Assembly: GCF_004208415.1 (NCBI RefSeq)
Contig: NZ_CP035758.1
Span: 5,146,001-5,210,000, forward strand
Direction: 5' to 3'
Length of the DNA stretch: 64,000 nucleotides
Source of the DNA: Ktedonosporobacter rubrisoli
GTDB taxonomy: Bacteria > Chloroflexota > Ktedonobacteria > Ktedonobacterales > Ktedonobacteraceae
Shown: in pieces, positions 35,337-42,840 of the stretch
How the letters are laid out: each line of letters opens with the position of its first letter
How positions within the stretch are numbered: the first letter of the stretch is position 1
The notes under the pieces: generated by a model
Seen by the model: only the letters and a program-made list of their open reading frames with translations
What the model was told of the DNA's origin: nothing
Databases searched by the model: none
Made by a program: the position numbers and the translations under genes

Positions 35337-36128
35337 ATGAAAACATTAATTATTATTCCAACCTATAACGAAGCTGAGAACCTGTCTCCTCTCATTGAGG
35401 CCACGTTCTCTTATGCTCCTGAAACTGATATTTTGGTCATTGACGATAACTCGCCAGATGGGACAGGAAAGCTGGCTGACCAGATGCATAACGAGAACCC
35501 ACAAATCCACGTTCTGCACCGTTCTGGCAAACTTGGCCTGGGCACCGCCTATATCGCGGGCTTCAAGTATGCAATAGAGCATGGCTACGATGCAGCCTTC
35601 GAAATGGATGCTGATTTCTCGCACGATCCACGCTATCTCCCCGATTTCCTCAAAGCAATTCAGCAAGCGGATCTGGTAATTGGCTCGCGCTATATCCCGG
35701 GAGGAGCAACACCTAACTGGTCCATTGCGCGCCGCTTCATTAGCGGCTGCGGCAATATTTTCGCGCGCTTTACACTCAACATTCCGATTAAAGATTGCAC
35801 ATCGGGCTTTCGCTGTTACCGGCGGGAAGTCCTGGAGAGCATCGACCTGGATACGATCCAGTCACAAGGCTATGCCTTTCAAGTAGAACTGGTTTATCGC
35901 GTGCTCAAGCAGGGCTTTAAGATCGTGGAGACACCAATCATTTTCATGGATCGCCGCGTTGGCAAATCTAAGATGTCGCGCAAGATTTTCTTTGAGGCGT
36001 TTGTATATGTTCTGCGCACACGCTTCGGTAAGCAAGCAGAGATAGCAGCTGGAGCGCAGGCAGCGGTTAAATCCGCAACGAAGGTCAATGATGCAGTGGA
36101 GGAATTGCCTTCGGTATTACACAAATAA
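35337..36128 (+). CDS. Polyprenol-phosphate mannosyltransferase-like GT2 glycosyltransferase
   Basis: About 263 residues of the DPM1-type GT2 family. IIPTYNEAENL, VIDDNSPDGTG, FEMDADFSHDP (the DxD region), LVIGSRYIPGG and TSGFRCYRREV are all present, without a C-terminal membrane domain. It would transfer a hexose from a nucleotide sugar to a polyprenyl phosphate on the inner face of the membrane. ATG 35337 has GGAG 10 nt upstream; a GTG at 35331 overlaps the previous stop. Confidence 0.9.
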   Translation: MKTLIIIPTYNEAENLSPLIEATFSYAPETDILVIDDNSPDGTGKLADQMHNENPQIHVLHRSGKLGLGTAYIAGFKYAIEHGYDAAFEMDADFSHDPRYLPDFLKAIQQADLVIGSRYIPGGATPNWSIARRFISGCGNIFARFTLNIPIKDCTSGFRCYRREVLESIDLDTIQSQGYAFQVELVYRVLKQGFKIVETPIIFMDRRVGKSKMSRKIFFEAFVYVLRTRFGKQAEIAAGAQAAVKSATKVNDAVEELPSVLHK

Positions 36129-36136
36129 GACTAAAA

Positions 36137-36168
36137 GGGCCAGGCAAACACTTTTTCTGCCTGTGCCC
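36137..36168. terminator. Hairpin between convergent glycosyltransferase and NYN genes
   Basis: GGGCCAGGCA (36137-36146) faces TGCCTGTGCCC (36158-36168): two paired blocks (AGGCA/TGCCT and GGGC/GCCC) around a small internal loop, with a CTTTTTC loop. Confidence 0.55.
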
Positions 36169-36176
36169 CACCCACC

Positions 36177-36731
36177 TTAATGACGGTGCGACTTGCGCCT
36201 CTTCAGTTTCTTGCCATTGGGATAATATACCGGTTCCAGATCGTCTTCATATTTGTAGGCGGGATCGAGACCATATATGCGGCGCATTGTTTGGCGGTGT
36301 TGGGAACGAATCTCTACATCGCGGGGAGGGGCGTGGAGTTTGCGGGTAAGTTGACCGGTTGTGTGCACATTGCCGCCTTGCTCTGAAACCTTGCATTGTA
36401 CTTCATCATCATCGCTATACATCACCACTTTACGGCCTGCCTGCCTGGCCTGGGCTGCGAGACGCACAATGACGTTATCAGCTGTTTCGCCATGGCGCGA
36501 GAAAATAATTCGAATATGATCGTCATGGCTCACTTGCTCTCTAGTCCCGTTTCCATCAAAGACGACAATAACTCTATGCAGGGTATGACGAAAACGATTC
36601 TTGAGCTGCTTAATCAGTAAATCACGGGCATTTGCCTGGCTGCGGGTCTCCAGGGTCCGAAACATCAGGTTATTTTTGATTACATTATAGCCATCAACAA
36701 GAATATCATAACTTAGATCATCCAATCCCAT
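36177..36731 (-). CDS. YacP-like NYN domain nuclease
   Basis: 184 residues. The NYN (PIN-like) fold shows ILVDGYNVI at the N-terminus, RVIVVFDGNGT with the second Asp, and a third acidic cluster VVMYSDDDEVQ. The C-terminus is strongly basic (KKLKRRKSHRH), consistent with RNA binding. The family is related to RNase YacP/Rae1-type proteins. AGAAAGGG lies before ATG 36731. Confidence 0.85.
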   Translation of the reverse strand: MGLDDLSYDILVDGYNVIKNNLMFRTLETRSQANARDLLIKQLKNRFRHTLHRVIVVFDGNGTREQVSHDDHIRIIFSRHGETADNVIVRLAAQARQAGRKVVMYSDDDEVQCKVSEQGGNVHTTGQLTRKLHAPPRDVEIRSQHRQTMRRIYGLDPAYKYEDDLEPVYYPNGKKLKRRKSHRH

Positions 36732-36745
36732 CGCCCTTTCTCATA

Positions 36746-37489
36746 TCACCAAAAGAAATGTTCGATTAGTTGCCAAAGATACGCTATTTCAGCCCGAATG
36801 TCAACGTGAAGTATATTAGCAATAAACGTATTAACGTTAGCAGAGATGGATGCTCCTATTACCAGGATAATGACTATAGCTAGTAAAATAGTGAGAGAGA
36901 AGGTGAGGACGTATTCAAGCAGTTTGAGTGGACCCAGCGCCCATTCTGGCCTGGTTTCGATCTCTGCAACATCTAGTTCTCCCTGGTGCGCAGGCTCATG
37001 GAACGCGGGCATAGGAGTCGCAGGCACAGATGGCGTCTTTCCACTTTGCTTGCGACCGGCTTCGACTACCGCGGGTCTGGTTGGTACAGATGCCAGCCGC
37101 TCGCGCGGATCGGCCATCTTATGAAAATGGCCGGGATGAATACAAATAAGTGGGGTGGCTTGAAAGAGATTCTGTTCCTGGCTCGGCCAGATTGATGCCC
37201 CCCCAGCCAGCAGCTCTACCTTTGGCTGCATAGGCAGACCTGTTTCCTGCACACAATGGCGGCACACTTTGTAGCCCTCATCCCAGCAAGCGGGACAGGC
37301 TGGCCGTCTACAGCGAAAACAGAAATGGCACATACCAACAAAAACCGATTCTAGAACTTCATCAGAGGCATGCAAGAGATAATGGTGTGTCTGAGCCGGG
37401 GCATAAACTGCCAGACAAATGGGGCAGGAGATAGTTTTAGCGTTCTGCTTATCGAGAGCACCTTGGCGATTATGGTGATGAGTAGACAT
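36746..37489 (-). CDS. Cys-rich zinc-finger protein with C-terminal membrane helix
   Basis: About 247 residues. The N-terminal half has paired cysteines, SCPICLAVY, CHFCFRCRRPACPACWDEGYKVCRHC, likely two zinc sites similar to a B-box or FYVE-like arrangement. A Pro/Ala/Glu linker follows, then one strong membrane segment (LEYVLTFSLTILLAIVIILVIGASI). ATG 37489 with AAGGCAGG upstream is preferred over 37687. It ends 15 bp before the NYN gene starts, so the two may be cotranscribed. The function is unknown. Confidence 0.6.
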   Translation of the reverse strand: MSTHHHNRQGALDKQNAKTISCPICLAVYAPAQTHHYLLHASDEVLESVFVGMCHFCFRCRRPACPACWDEGYKVCRHCVQETGLPMQPKVELLAGGASIWPSQEQNLFQATPLICIHPGHFHKMADPRERLASVPTRPAVVEAGRKQSGKTPSVPATPMPAFHEPAHQGELDVAEIETRPEWALGPLKLLEYVLTFSLTILLAIVIILVIGASISANVNTFIANILHVDIRAEIAYLWQLIEHFFW

Positions 37490-37988
37490 AGATACCTGCC
37501 TTCCAGAAGAGCGCACACAAACAGCTACAAAAACATAGATATACCTCTTACATTCATTATACTCATATTCAAGTATGCTCTCGTTTATCATTATCTCTAT
37601 TATATGGGTATATCTGTCCTTAAATCTATAGATTCCTTGTGAGCTTTTACCTTCCCTATACTCAAACCAGCCATCTATGCGAACCAAACCCGCTTGCCTC
37701 TGGCCTCTTCCCGACGCTCATTTTGGCCTGACTCGCTTCAAAAAAAGACCCTGGGAAGCCAGGGGATCGGCCTACGAGATTATAGGTATAGAAAGCTCCT
37801 TCCACGTGATCTGCTGATTCGTATGCGGTTTTGACTGGTGCGCTAAGTTGGAAAATGAAGGCAATATTTCCCGGCCAGGGATTGGCAGATACAGCATGAA
37901 ATATCTGGAAGGTTGCTTGAAGCGCTGAAAGTGGCCTCCAACGCTCCAAGCCTCACTCTAGCTTTAGATGGTCGACGGAAGGCAAATT
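37490..37988. other. Intergenic region with a minus-strand terminator
   Basis: 500 bp. A 95-residue minus-strand frame (37662-37949) crosses the terminator at 37740-37764 and starts with an unsupported TTG, so I do not call it. Confidence 0.5.
37740..37764 (-). terminator. Rho-independent terminator of the monooxygenase gene
   Basis: In the minus sense, CCCTGG-CTTC-CCAGGG (37764-37749) is a perfect 6-bp stem with a tetraloop, followed two bases later by seven T (37746-37740). It lies 225 nt past the monooxygenase stop. Confidence 0.8.
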
Positions 37989-39572
37989 TTAACGTGCTAG
38001 TATCTGGGTCAGCACCAGTTCAAGCTCTTGCCGAGCCTGCGGGCTTCCCTCATATGCCCGCCAGGCAATAAAGCCGTCTGGCCGCACAAGCGTGGCTCCG
38101 GTTTTGGAGATGCCATAAATGCGGGAGAAGCGCTGCTCAACATCCACAACATCGCTATCCACACGATATATAGGCAAGGCAATATCAAGGCTCTTTGCTA
38201 CATCTGCGGCCGCATCACACCAGGCAGAGCCCCCTCTTCCGCTCAAGAGCACAAAATCGTGGCCGAAGAGATCAAGGGTTGAAAGAGATCGTCCTGCACG
38301 CTCTAGCGCTACATGAGGAGCTCGGGCTCCTGGCTTGCCGCTCGGGGACTGTGGATCTTCATAAGTAGCATTATCTTCAGACAACACAGCCCTAGAATGA
38401 TAGAGGTAGCCAAAGATAGGAATATCATAGGCGGTCTTCTCGATGTCCGGTTGAGCACTTATATCTGGATGAAGGCGCTCAATATAGTTTAGAAAAGCTT
38501 GCTCAACAGCCAGGCGCGCTGCTGCGCGTCGCTCATGCTCGTAAGTGGCCAGTAACCCGGCTCCGGCCTTTCCCTGGAGCACCAGAGCTAGCTTCCAGGC
38601 CAAATTATGGGCATCAGCAATACCCGTATTGGCGCCATAGGCTCCCGTAGGGGGTACAACATGAGCCGCATCACCAACCAGAAAGACTCTATCCAGATGA
38701 AAACGATCAGCCAGCCAATCCGCCATCTCCCAGGAAAGTACATCCTGTATCTTAACATCAAGATCAGGTACGCCAATTGCGGCGCGTACAGCTTCGATGC
38801 CACGCGGGCCCCGAAAATCCTGTTCGCTCTCCTTCTCAGGATCGTAAGGGATAGAGAGAAAGCCACCACGTTCATTGCCAGCGCATAGACCTTGAACGCT
38901 TGTTACATAATAGACGAGTAAACGGCGCCCACGAAGCGGAGCGCGCAGATCTGCCTGGAAGCGGATATTCATCTGATGTGCCAACATACCCGGCCCCTGC
39001 ACACGAATGCCCAGCTTTTGGCGAATAGGGCTAAGATTGCCATCGGCAGCTATCAGATAATCGGCAGACACATGCTGCTCCTTTCCGCTCGCCAGATCAC
39101 GGATCAGGGCACTAACACCCTCACTATCCTGCTCAAAGGTGACACATTCGGTTGCGAAGCGCAAATCAGCGCCAAGTGCGCAGGCATGTTTGCGTAAAAG
39201 AGGCTCCAGAATATCCTGTGTAATGATGCTGCCTGCAACAGGACTGGCAGACATAGTATAGCTGCTGGTATTTTCAAGAAAAGTGCCAAGTTCCTTGCCA
39301 GCCAGCGTCTCCACGCTGATAATCTTCATACCGCTAAATTCAATCGGAGCCGCCTCCCGAATAGCTGGCTCAAGGCCAACCGAGCGATAAATCTCAAGGG
39401 TACGCGGATTAAAGCCTCCGGCGCGTGCAAAAGGCGAGGTACCGACATGGCGCTCTACCAGCAGACAGGGAACGCCACGCCAGGCAAGGAAGAGGGCCGC
39501 CGAAAGCCCAACCAGGCTACCACCGACGATCAAAACAGGAACATGTTCGGTATGATGGGATAGGTTATTCAT
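37989..39572 (-). CDS. FAD-dependent aromatic monooxygenase, PheA/TfdB type
   Basis: About 527 residues. The FAD-binding motif is VLIVGGSLVGLSAALFLAWRG, the DG-type motif is YLIAADGNLSPIRQKLG, and the second FAD motif is LVGDAAHVVPPTGAYGANTGIADAHNLAWKLA. A thioredoxin-like C-terminal part ends in RPDGFIAWRAYEG, as in phenol hydroxylase and antibiotic-modifying monooxygenases. It would hydroxylate an aromatic compound. ATG 39572 follows AAAGGA. The gene lies 157 bp downstream of a TetR regulator on the same strand and probably shares its promoter. Confidence 0.9.
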   Translation of the reverse strand: MNNLSHHTEHVPVLIVGGSLVGLSAALFLAWRGVPCLLVERHVGTSPFARAGGFNPRTLEIYRSVGLEPAIREAAPIEFSGMKIISVETLAGKELGTFLENTSSYTMSASPVAGSIITQDILEPLLRKHACALGADLRFATECVTFEQDSEGVSALIRDLASGKEQHVSADYLIAADGNLSPIRQKLGIRVQGPGMLAHQMNIRFQADLRAPLRGRRLLVYYVTSVQGLCAGNERGGFLSIPYDPEKESEQDFRGPRGIEAVRAAIGVPDLDVKIQDVLSWEMADWLADRFHLDRVFLVGDAAHVVPPTGAYGANTGIADAHNLAWKLALVLQGKAGAGLLATYEHERRAAARLAVEQAFLNYIERLHPDISAQPDIEKTAYDIPIFGYLYHSRAVLSEDNATYEDPQSPSGKPGARAPHVALERAGRSLSTLDLFGHDFVLLSGRGGSAWCDAAADVAKSLDIALPIYRVDSDVVDVEQRFSRIYGISKTGATLVRPDGFIAWRAYEGSPQARQELELVLTQILAR

Positions 39573-39646
39573 AGCAGTTGAGATCCTTTCTTTTAGCACT
39601 TATATATTGTCGAACTGACGACGAGACGACAGGATATAAAAATCCA

Positions 39647-39668
39647 GGAGAGCATAGAGTTTATGCTC
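39647..39668 (-). terminator. Hairpin with T-run between tetR and the monooxygenase
   Basis: GAGCATA (39650-39656) and TATGCTC (39662-39668) form a stem which in the minus sense is followed by TGGATTTTTATA. It looks like a terminator or attenuator after tetR. A perfect CCCATGCATGGG palindrome overlaps at 39668-39679. Confidence 0.55.
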
Positions 39669-39728
39669 CCATGCATGGGGTTTTAGAACGTAGAAAGAGA
39701 GCTGGTGCGTAAATTATCCAGCAACTAT

Positions 39729-40334
39729 TTAGCCCACAAGCCAGCGCTCAAGCTGCTGCAGTGCTTGCTCCATTCTAACTGAAGACAGTTTGGTATTTAT
39801 CAAGGTAATGCTCTGTATAACCGCGACGATCGTAGAGGCAGCGGCTTCAGCATCAAGATCTGCCGACCAGTCGCCTTGCTCAATCCCAGCTTTGAGAATT
39901 TTCACAAAGAAAGCATGCCAACGCTCGGCCTGCTGGCTGGCAATGGCCCGGATAGCCGGATCACGCTGCGCCCGCATACCCACCTCGGTTAGAACAATGA
40001 AGAGAGACGGCTCTTCCTGCATTTGCTGACGGATCAACTTAAAGTGAGCGCGTAGCTGTTCGGCAGGCGCCCCTTCAGAAGCACCAACGGTTTGCGCCAG
40101 GCGTTGCGTCGCATAGAGCACCACAGCTTGGATGAGCGCCTCTTTGGTGGGAAAGTAGTGGTGCAAGGTAGCATGATTGATGCCCACTTGTTCCGCTATC
40201 TCTCTCAACCGCAGCCCCTCGAAACCCTTCTCAGCAATACAGTTATAGGCGGCAAGAACCAGGGCCTGGGCCCGATTCTCGCTCTTACGCGTGGCTTCAC
40301 TTTTATGCACCGTCATCTGATTAGCATCCTCCAT
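39729..40334 (-). CDS. TetR family transcriptional repressor
   Basis: 201 residues. The helix-turn-helix is at about 22-68 (ALVLAAYNCIAEKGFEGLRLREIAEQVGINHATLHHYFPTKEALIQAV). The rest is the helical ligand domain. ATG 40334 or 40316 (GGAGG 11 nt upstream) may be used. Two operator copies flank its promoter, so autoregulation and control of the downstream monooxygenase are very likely. The inducer may be the aromatic substrate. Confidence 0.9.
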   Translation of the reverse strand: MEDANQMTVHKSEATRKSENRAQALVLAAYNCIAEKGFEGLRLREIAEQVGINHATLHHYFPTKEALIQAVVLYATQRLAQTVGASEGAPAEQLRAHFKLIRQQMQEEPSLFIVLTEVGMRAQRDPAIRAIASQQAERWHAFFVKILKAGIEQGDWSADLDAEAAASTIVAVIQSITLINTKLSSVRMEQALQQLERWLVG

Positions 40335-40397
40335 CTTCTTTTCGCATTAGTTCTCTGGGCTTACTGACCAATGAAGTAATTGTCAGGCAAGCATTTA

Positions 40398-40417
40398 TCA
40401 ACCATGTGGTTGGTTGA
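40398..40417. promoter_or_regulatory. TetR operator copy 1
   Basis: TCAACCATGTGGTTGGTTGA; the core CAACCA-TG-TGGTTG is a dyad. It lies just downstream of the tetR -10 box. Confidence 0.8.
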
Positions 40418-40446
40418 AGATTAACATATACCTTTCCAAAAGTCAA
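40418..40446 (-). promoter_or_regulatory. Promoter of tetR and the monooxygenase
   Basis: In the minus sense TTGACT (40446-40441) is followed after 16 bases by TTAATC. The -35 box overlaps operator copy 2 and the region after the -10 box overlaps copy 1, so a bound repressor would block both ends. Confidence 0.55.
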
Positions 40447-40462
40447 CCATGTGGTTGGTTGA
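40443..40462. promoter_or_regulatory. TetR operator copy 2
   Basis: Identical 20-bp copy of the operator at 40398-40417, 45 bp away centre to centre and in the same orientation. Confidence 0.8.
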
Positions 40463-40553
40463 AATATTTAGTATGGAGAGAGGAGAAAGAAGGTATGCCC
40501 AGAGGGTATCTGAAAGGGGTAAGCAGGAATGCCAAATAGGTGAGCTTAAGAGG

Positions 40554-40582
40554 TTGACAGAAATAACATTGTCTGTTATTAT
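40554..40582 (+). promoter_or_regulatory. Promoter of tRNA-Asp copy 1
   Basis: TTGACA (40554-40559), 17-bp spacer, TATTAT (40577-40582). The second tRNA copy has the same boxes and the same CTGTTATTATC context. Confidence 0.85.
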
Positions 40583-40624
40583 CTTCTCACGAGAGGCGCG
40601 TTCAAGCAGAGCCGCCAAAAGTAA

Positions 40625-40698
40625 GGAGCCGTGGTGTAGTGGCCTAACATGTCTGCCTGTCACGCAGAAGATCGCGGGTTCGAATCCCGTCGGTTCCG
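40625..40698 (+). tRNA. tRNA-Asp (GTC), copy 1
   Basis: A 74-nt cloverleaf: acceptor arm GGAGCCG/CGGTTCC with one G-U pair, discriminator G, anticodon arm TCTGC-CTGTCAC-GCAGA with anticodon GTC, and T-arm GCGGG-TTCGAAT-CCCGT. CCA is not encoded. A second identical copy is at 56510-56583. Confidence 0.95.
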
Positions 40699-40882
40699 CC
40701 CCTAACATTACCTTGCTGATAGCAATGACAATTTCTCCACAAATTATACAATATCCTAATTTATTCTCTCTCAGGTTACGCGCTATCAACATAATCCTAA
40801 CTTGATTAGCCCCTGCTATTAGTTTCTTCAGGACAGTGCACATTGCTCGACACCGCAATAAGCAGAAAAATTCTTCGCTAAG

Positions 40883-42034
40883 TTGCCAAAATATGGCGCT
40901 TCCCACCAGGCCATTTGTTATATTCAACATACTGGCTTCCTATTTAGACATCCCATAGCCACCTCTGGTCCAGTAAAACAAGCGGCCCTTAGTGAGAGCC
41001 AAGGCAAATACGAGCAAGCTGAGCAATTGTATCAGCGCGTCCTCGCTATCCGCCAACATGTCTTAGGCCCTAATCACCCTAGCACAGTAGGAATCCTCAA
41101 TAATCTAGCAGCACTCTATATCAAACAAGGCAAGTACGATCTGGCTGAACCACTCTATCAACGAGCCCTGATGATCCGTAAAAAAGTCCTGGGACCGGAG
41201 CACCCTAATATAGCCCAAAGTCTTAATAACTTAGGGATGTACTATCATCAACAGAAAAGGTACGAGCAGGCTGAACTGCTCTATCAACGAGCCCTGATAC
41301 TCAACCAACGCATCTTAGGTTCCTGCCATACTGAGACAGCACACGTTTTGAACAACTTAGCAAGTCTTTACTCGGACCAAGACAAATGCGAGCAGGCTGA
41401 GGAACTTTACCAACAAGCCCTGATGATCCGTGAAAAAGTGCTCGGACCTAACCATACTGAGACAGCACACGTTTTGAACAACTTAGCAAGTCTTTTTTCG
41501 AAACAAGGCAAGTGTGAACAGGCCGAGGAGCTCTTTCGGAGGGCGCTGGAAATCATGGAGCAAAGACTCGGATACGATCATCCTATTACAATACAAACTT
41601 TTAATAATCTAGCAACACTTTACCAGAATCAGAAGAAATACGAAAAAGCCGAGATGTTCTTTAAATATATTTTAAAGGTGTATGAGAAGATGCTCGGACC
41701 TGCTCATCCAAACTTAGCACAGTATCTTTATAGATTAGGAGTATCCTACTGTAGTCGAGAGCAGTTCGATCAAGCCGAGCCAGTGTTCCAGAGAGCTCTG
41801 TCTATATGTAAAAAAACGTTAGGCCTTATGCATATTGACACGGCTCATAGCCTTTATGCTTTGGCTATGCTTTATTCTCATCAAGGTAGGTACGAGCAAG
41901 CCAGGGACCTTTTTGAGCAAGCGCTGACCATTAACCAGGAGATGCTAGGGCCAGATCATCCCGATACCCGCATAATAGTGCATAATTATGAAAAGCTTAT
42001 GGAGAAGCGTAGAGTCAATGAAGAGATCGAGTAA
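40883..42034 (+). CDS. TPR protein of the kinesin-light-chain type, apparently missing its N-terminus
   Basis: About 383 residues, nearly all TPR units with a 42-residue period (pattern LYQRALxIRxxxLGPxHPxxAxxLNNLAxLY). At least seven units are visible. The N-terminal 30 residues do not fit the repeats, the start is a TTG without a ribosome binding site, and no ATPase domain is present. The neighbouring 42821 gene has the same repeats behind TIR and NB-ARC domains, so this is probably the surviving 3' part of a similar gene. A 44-nt exact repeat lies inside it (41326-41369 and 41452-41495). Confidence 0.65.
   Translation: MPKYGASHQAICYIQHTGFLFRHPIATSGPVKQAALSESQGKYEQAEQLYQRVLAIRQHVLGPNHPSTVGILNNLAALYIKQGKYDLAEPLYQRALMIRKKVLGPEHPNIAQSLNNLGMYYHQQKRYEQAELLYQRALILNQRILGSCHTETAHVLNNLASLYSDQDKCEQAEELYQQALMIREKVLGPNHTETAHVLNNLASLFSKQGKCEQAEELFRRALEIMEQRLGYDHPITIQTFNNLATLYQNQKKYEKAEMFFKYILKVYEKMLGPAHPNLAQYLYRLGVSYCSREQFDQAEPVFQRALSICKKTLGLMHIDTAHSLYALAMLYSHQGRYEQARDLFEQALTINQEMLGPDHPDTRIIVHNYEKLMEKRRVNEEIE
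41326..41495 (+). repeat. 44-nt exact direct repeat inside the TPR gene
   Basis: Bases 41326-41369 recur unchanged at 41452-41495, offset by 126 nt, which is exactly one 42-residue TPR unit. This suggests recent duplication or conversion of a repeat unit. Confidence 0.85.
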
Positions 42035-42381
42035 GGGCTATTTTCATCAGGCTATTTGATCTTTTACGGATCACTCCGCATTCGCTATGCTATATCTACT
42101 TTTTCGTGTGAAAGTGATAGCTACAGGATGGATGAAGCCTCTTAAGCTGTAAGTTTATTTTATGTAAAGAAGATATATGCGTGACAAACAGGAACATATG
42201 CCCTATAATAGGATTTGTCTGATGTATTGATTTAAAAGGTACTTCGTAAAGAGAAGCTGATTATCATAAGTTATATTTGAAAAATCCTGGCACACGTAGC
42301 CATATGCGTTTATGATGCTATGCCTGAGCTAAACCGAGATATAAAGAATATATACGCAGAAGATGGTATGGAGTGACGTTT
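42035..42381. other. Intergenic region before the KilA-C/TIR operon
   Basis: About 347 bp, A+T-rich. It should hold the operon promoter but no clear -35/-10 pair stands out. No repeat or RNA seen. Confidence 0.4.
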
Positions 42382-42840
42382 ATGAGCAAGAAGAAGTTCC
42401 ACGATATTTGGGTAAACCAGAGCAGGCTCGGTGATGAGTTCAATATGTCAGCTATCGCAATGGGCAAAAAGCTCAAAGAATTGGGATTACGACAGCCTGA
42501 TGGTACCCCAACACCTAAAGCTCTGGAGGAAGGCTACTGCACCTCCACGCCTCTCAAGAATGGTACTCCTTTTTATATGTGGCATAGAGGGAAGGTAAAA
42601 ACCTTGCTACAGACAAATGGTTTGCAAGCATTAAATGAACAGGAGATGCGCTGCAAAGAGCTGGCGGAGCGTTTGATTGAGGCAGAGCATTTATTTGATC
42701 AAGGGCAAGATAAAATTGCATATATGGTGCAAGACAGCCTGAGCGGCGAGATAAAGCCTGATGATATCCCCGTAATCAATAGATTCTTAAAAGAGCTCAG
42801 TTCGATTCAGCAATTGGAAGATGATTCCCTTTCAAATTAA
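42382..42840 (+). CDS. KilA-C/antirepressor-like DNA-binding protein
   Basis: About 152 residues. The N-terminal 75 residues resemble a phage-antirepressor KilA-C-type helix-turn-helix: NQSRLGDEFNMSAIAMGKKLKELGLRQ, then TPTPKALEEGYCTST and FYMWHRGKV. The C-terminal half is helical and acidic. GGAG lies 8 nt before ATG 42382. Its last 20 bases overlap the start of the TIR-NB-ARC-TPR gene, so the two are translationally coupled. It may regulate the operon or be part of its sensing; that is inference. Confidence 0.55.
   Translation: MSKKKFHDIWVNQSRLGDEFNMSAIAMGKKLKELGLRQPDGTPTPKALEEGYCTSTPLKNGTPFYMWHRGKVKTLLQTNGLQALNEQEMRCKELAERLIEAEHLFDQGQDKIAYMVQDSLSGEIKPDDIPVINRFLKELSSIQQLEDDSLSN

Noticed and set aside
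37662..37949. 95-residue minus-strand frame
   Set aside because: It starts with an unsupported TTG and contains a clean rho-independent terminator.
41000..42000. Regular repeats considered as a CRISPR or minisatellite array
   Set aside because: The period is 126 nt and in frame; it is the DNA of TPR units in a coding gene.
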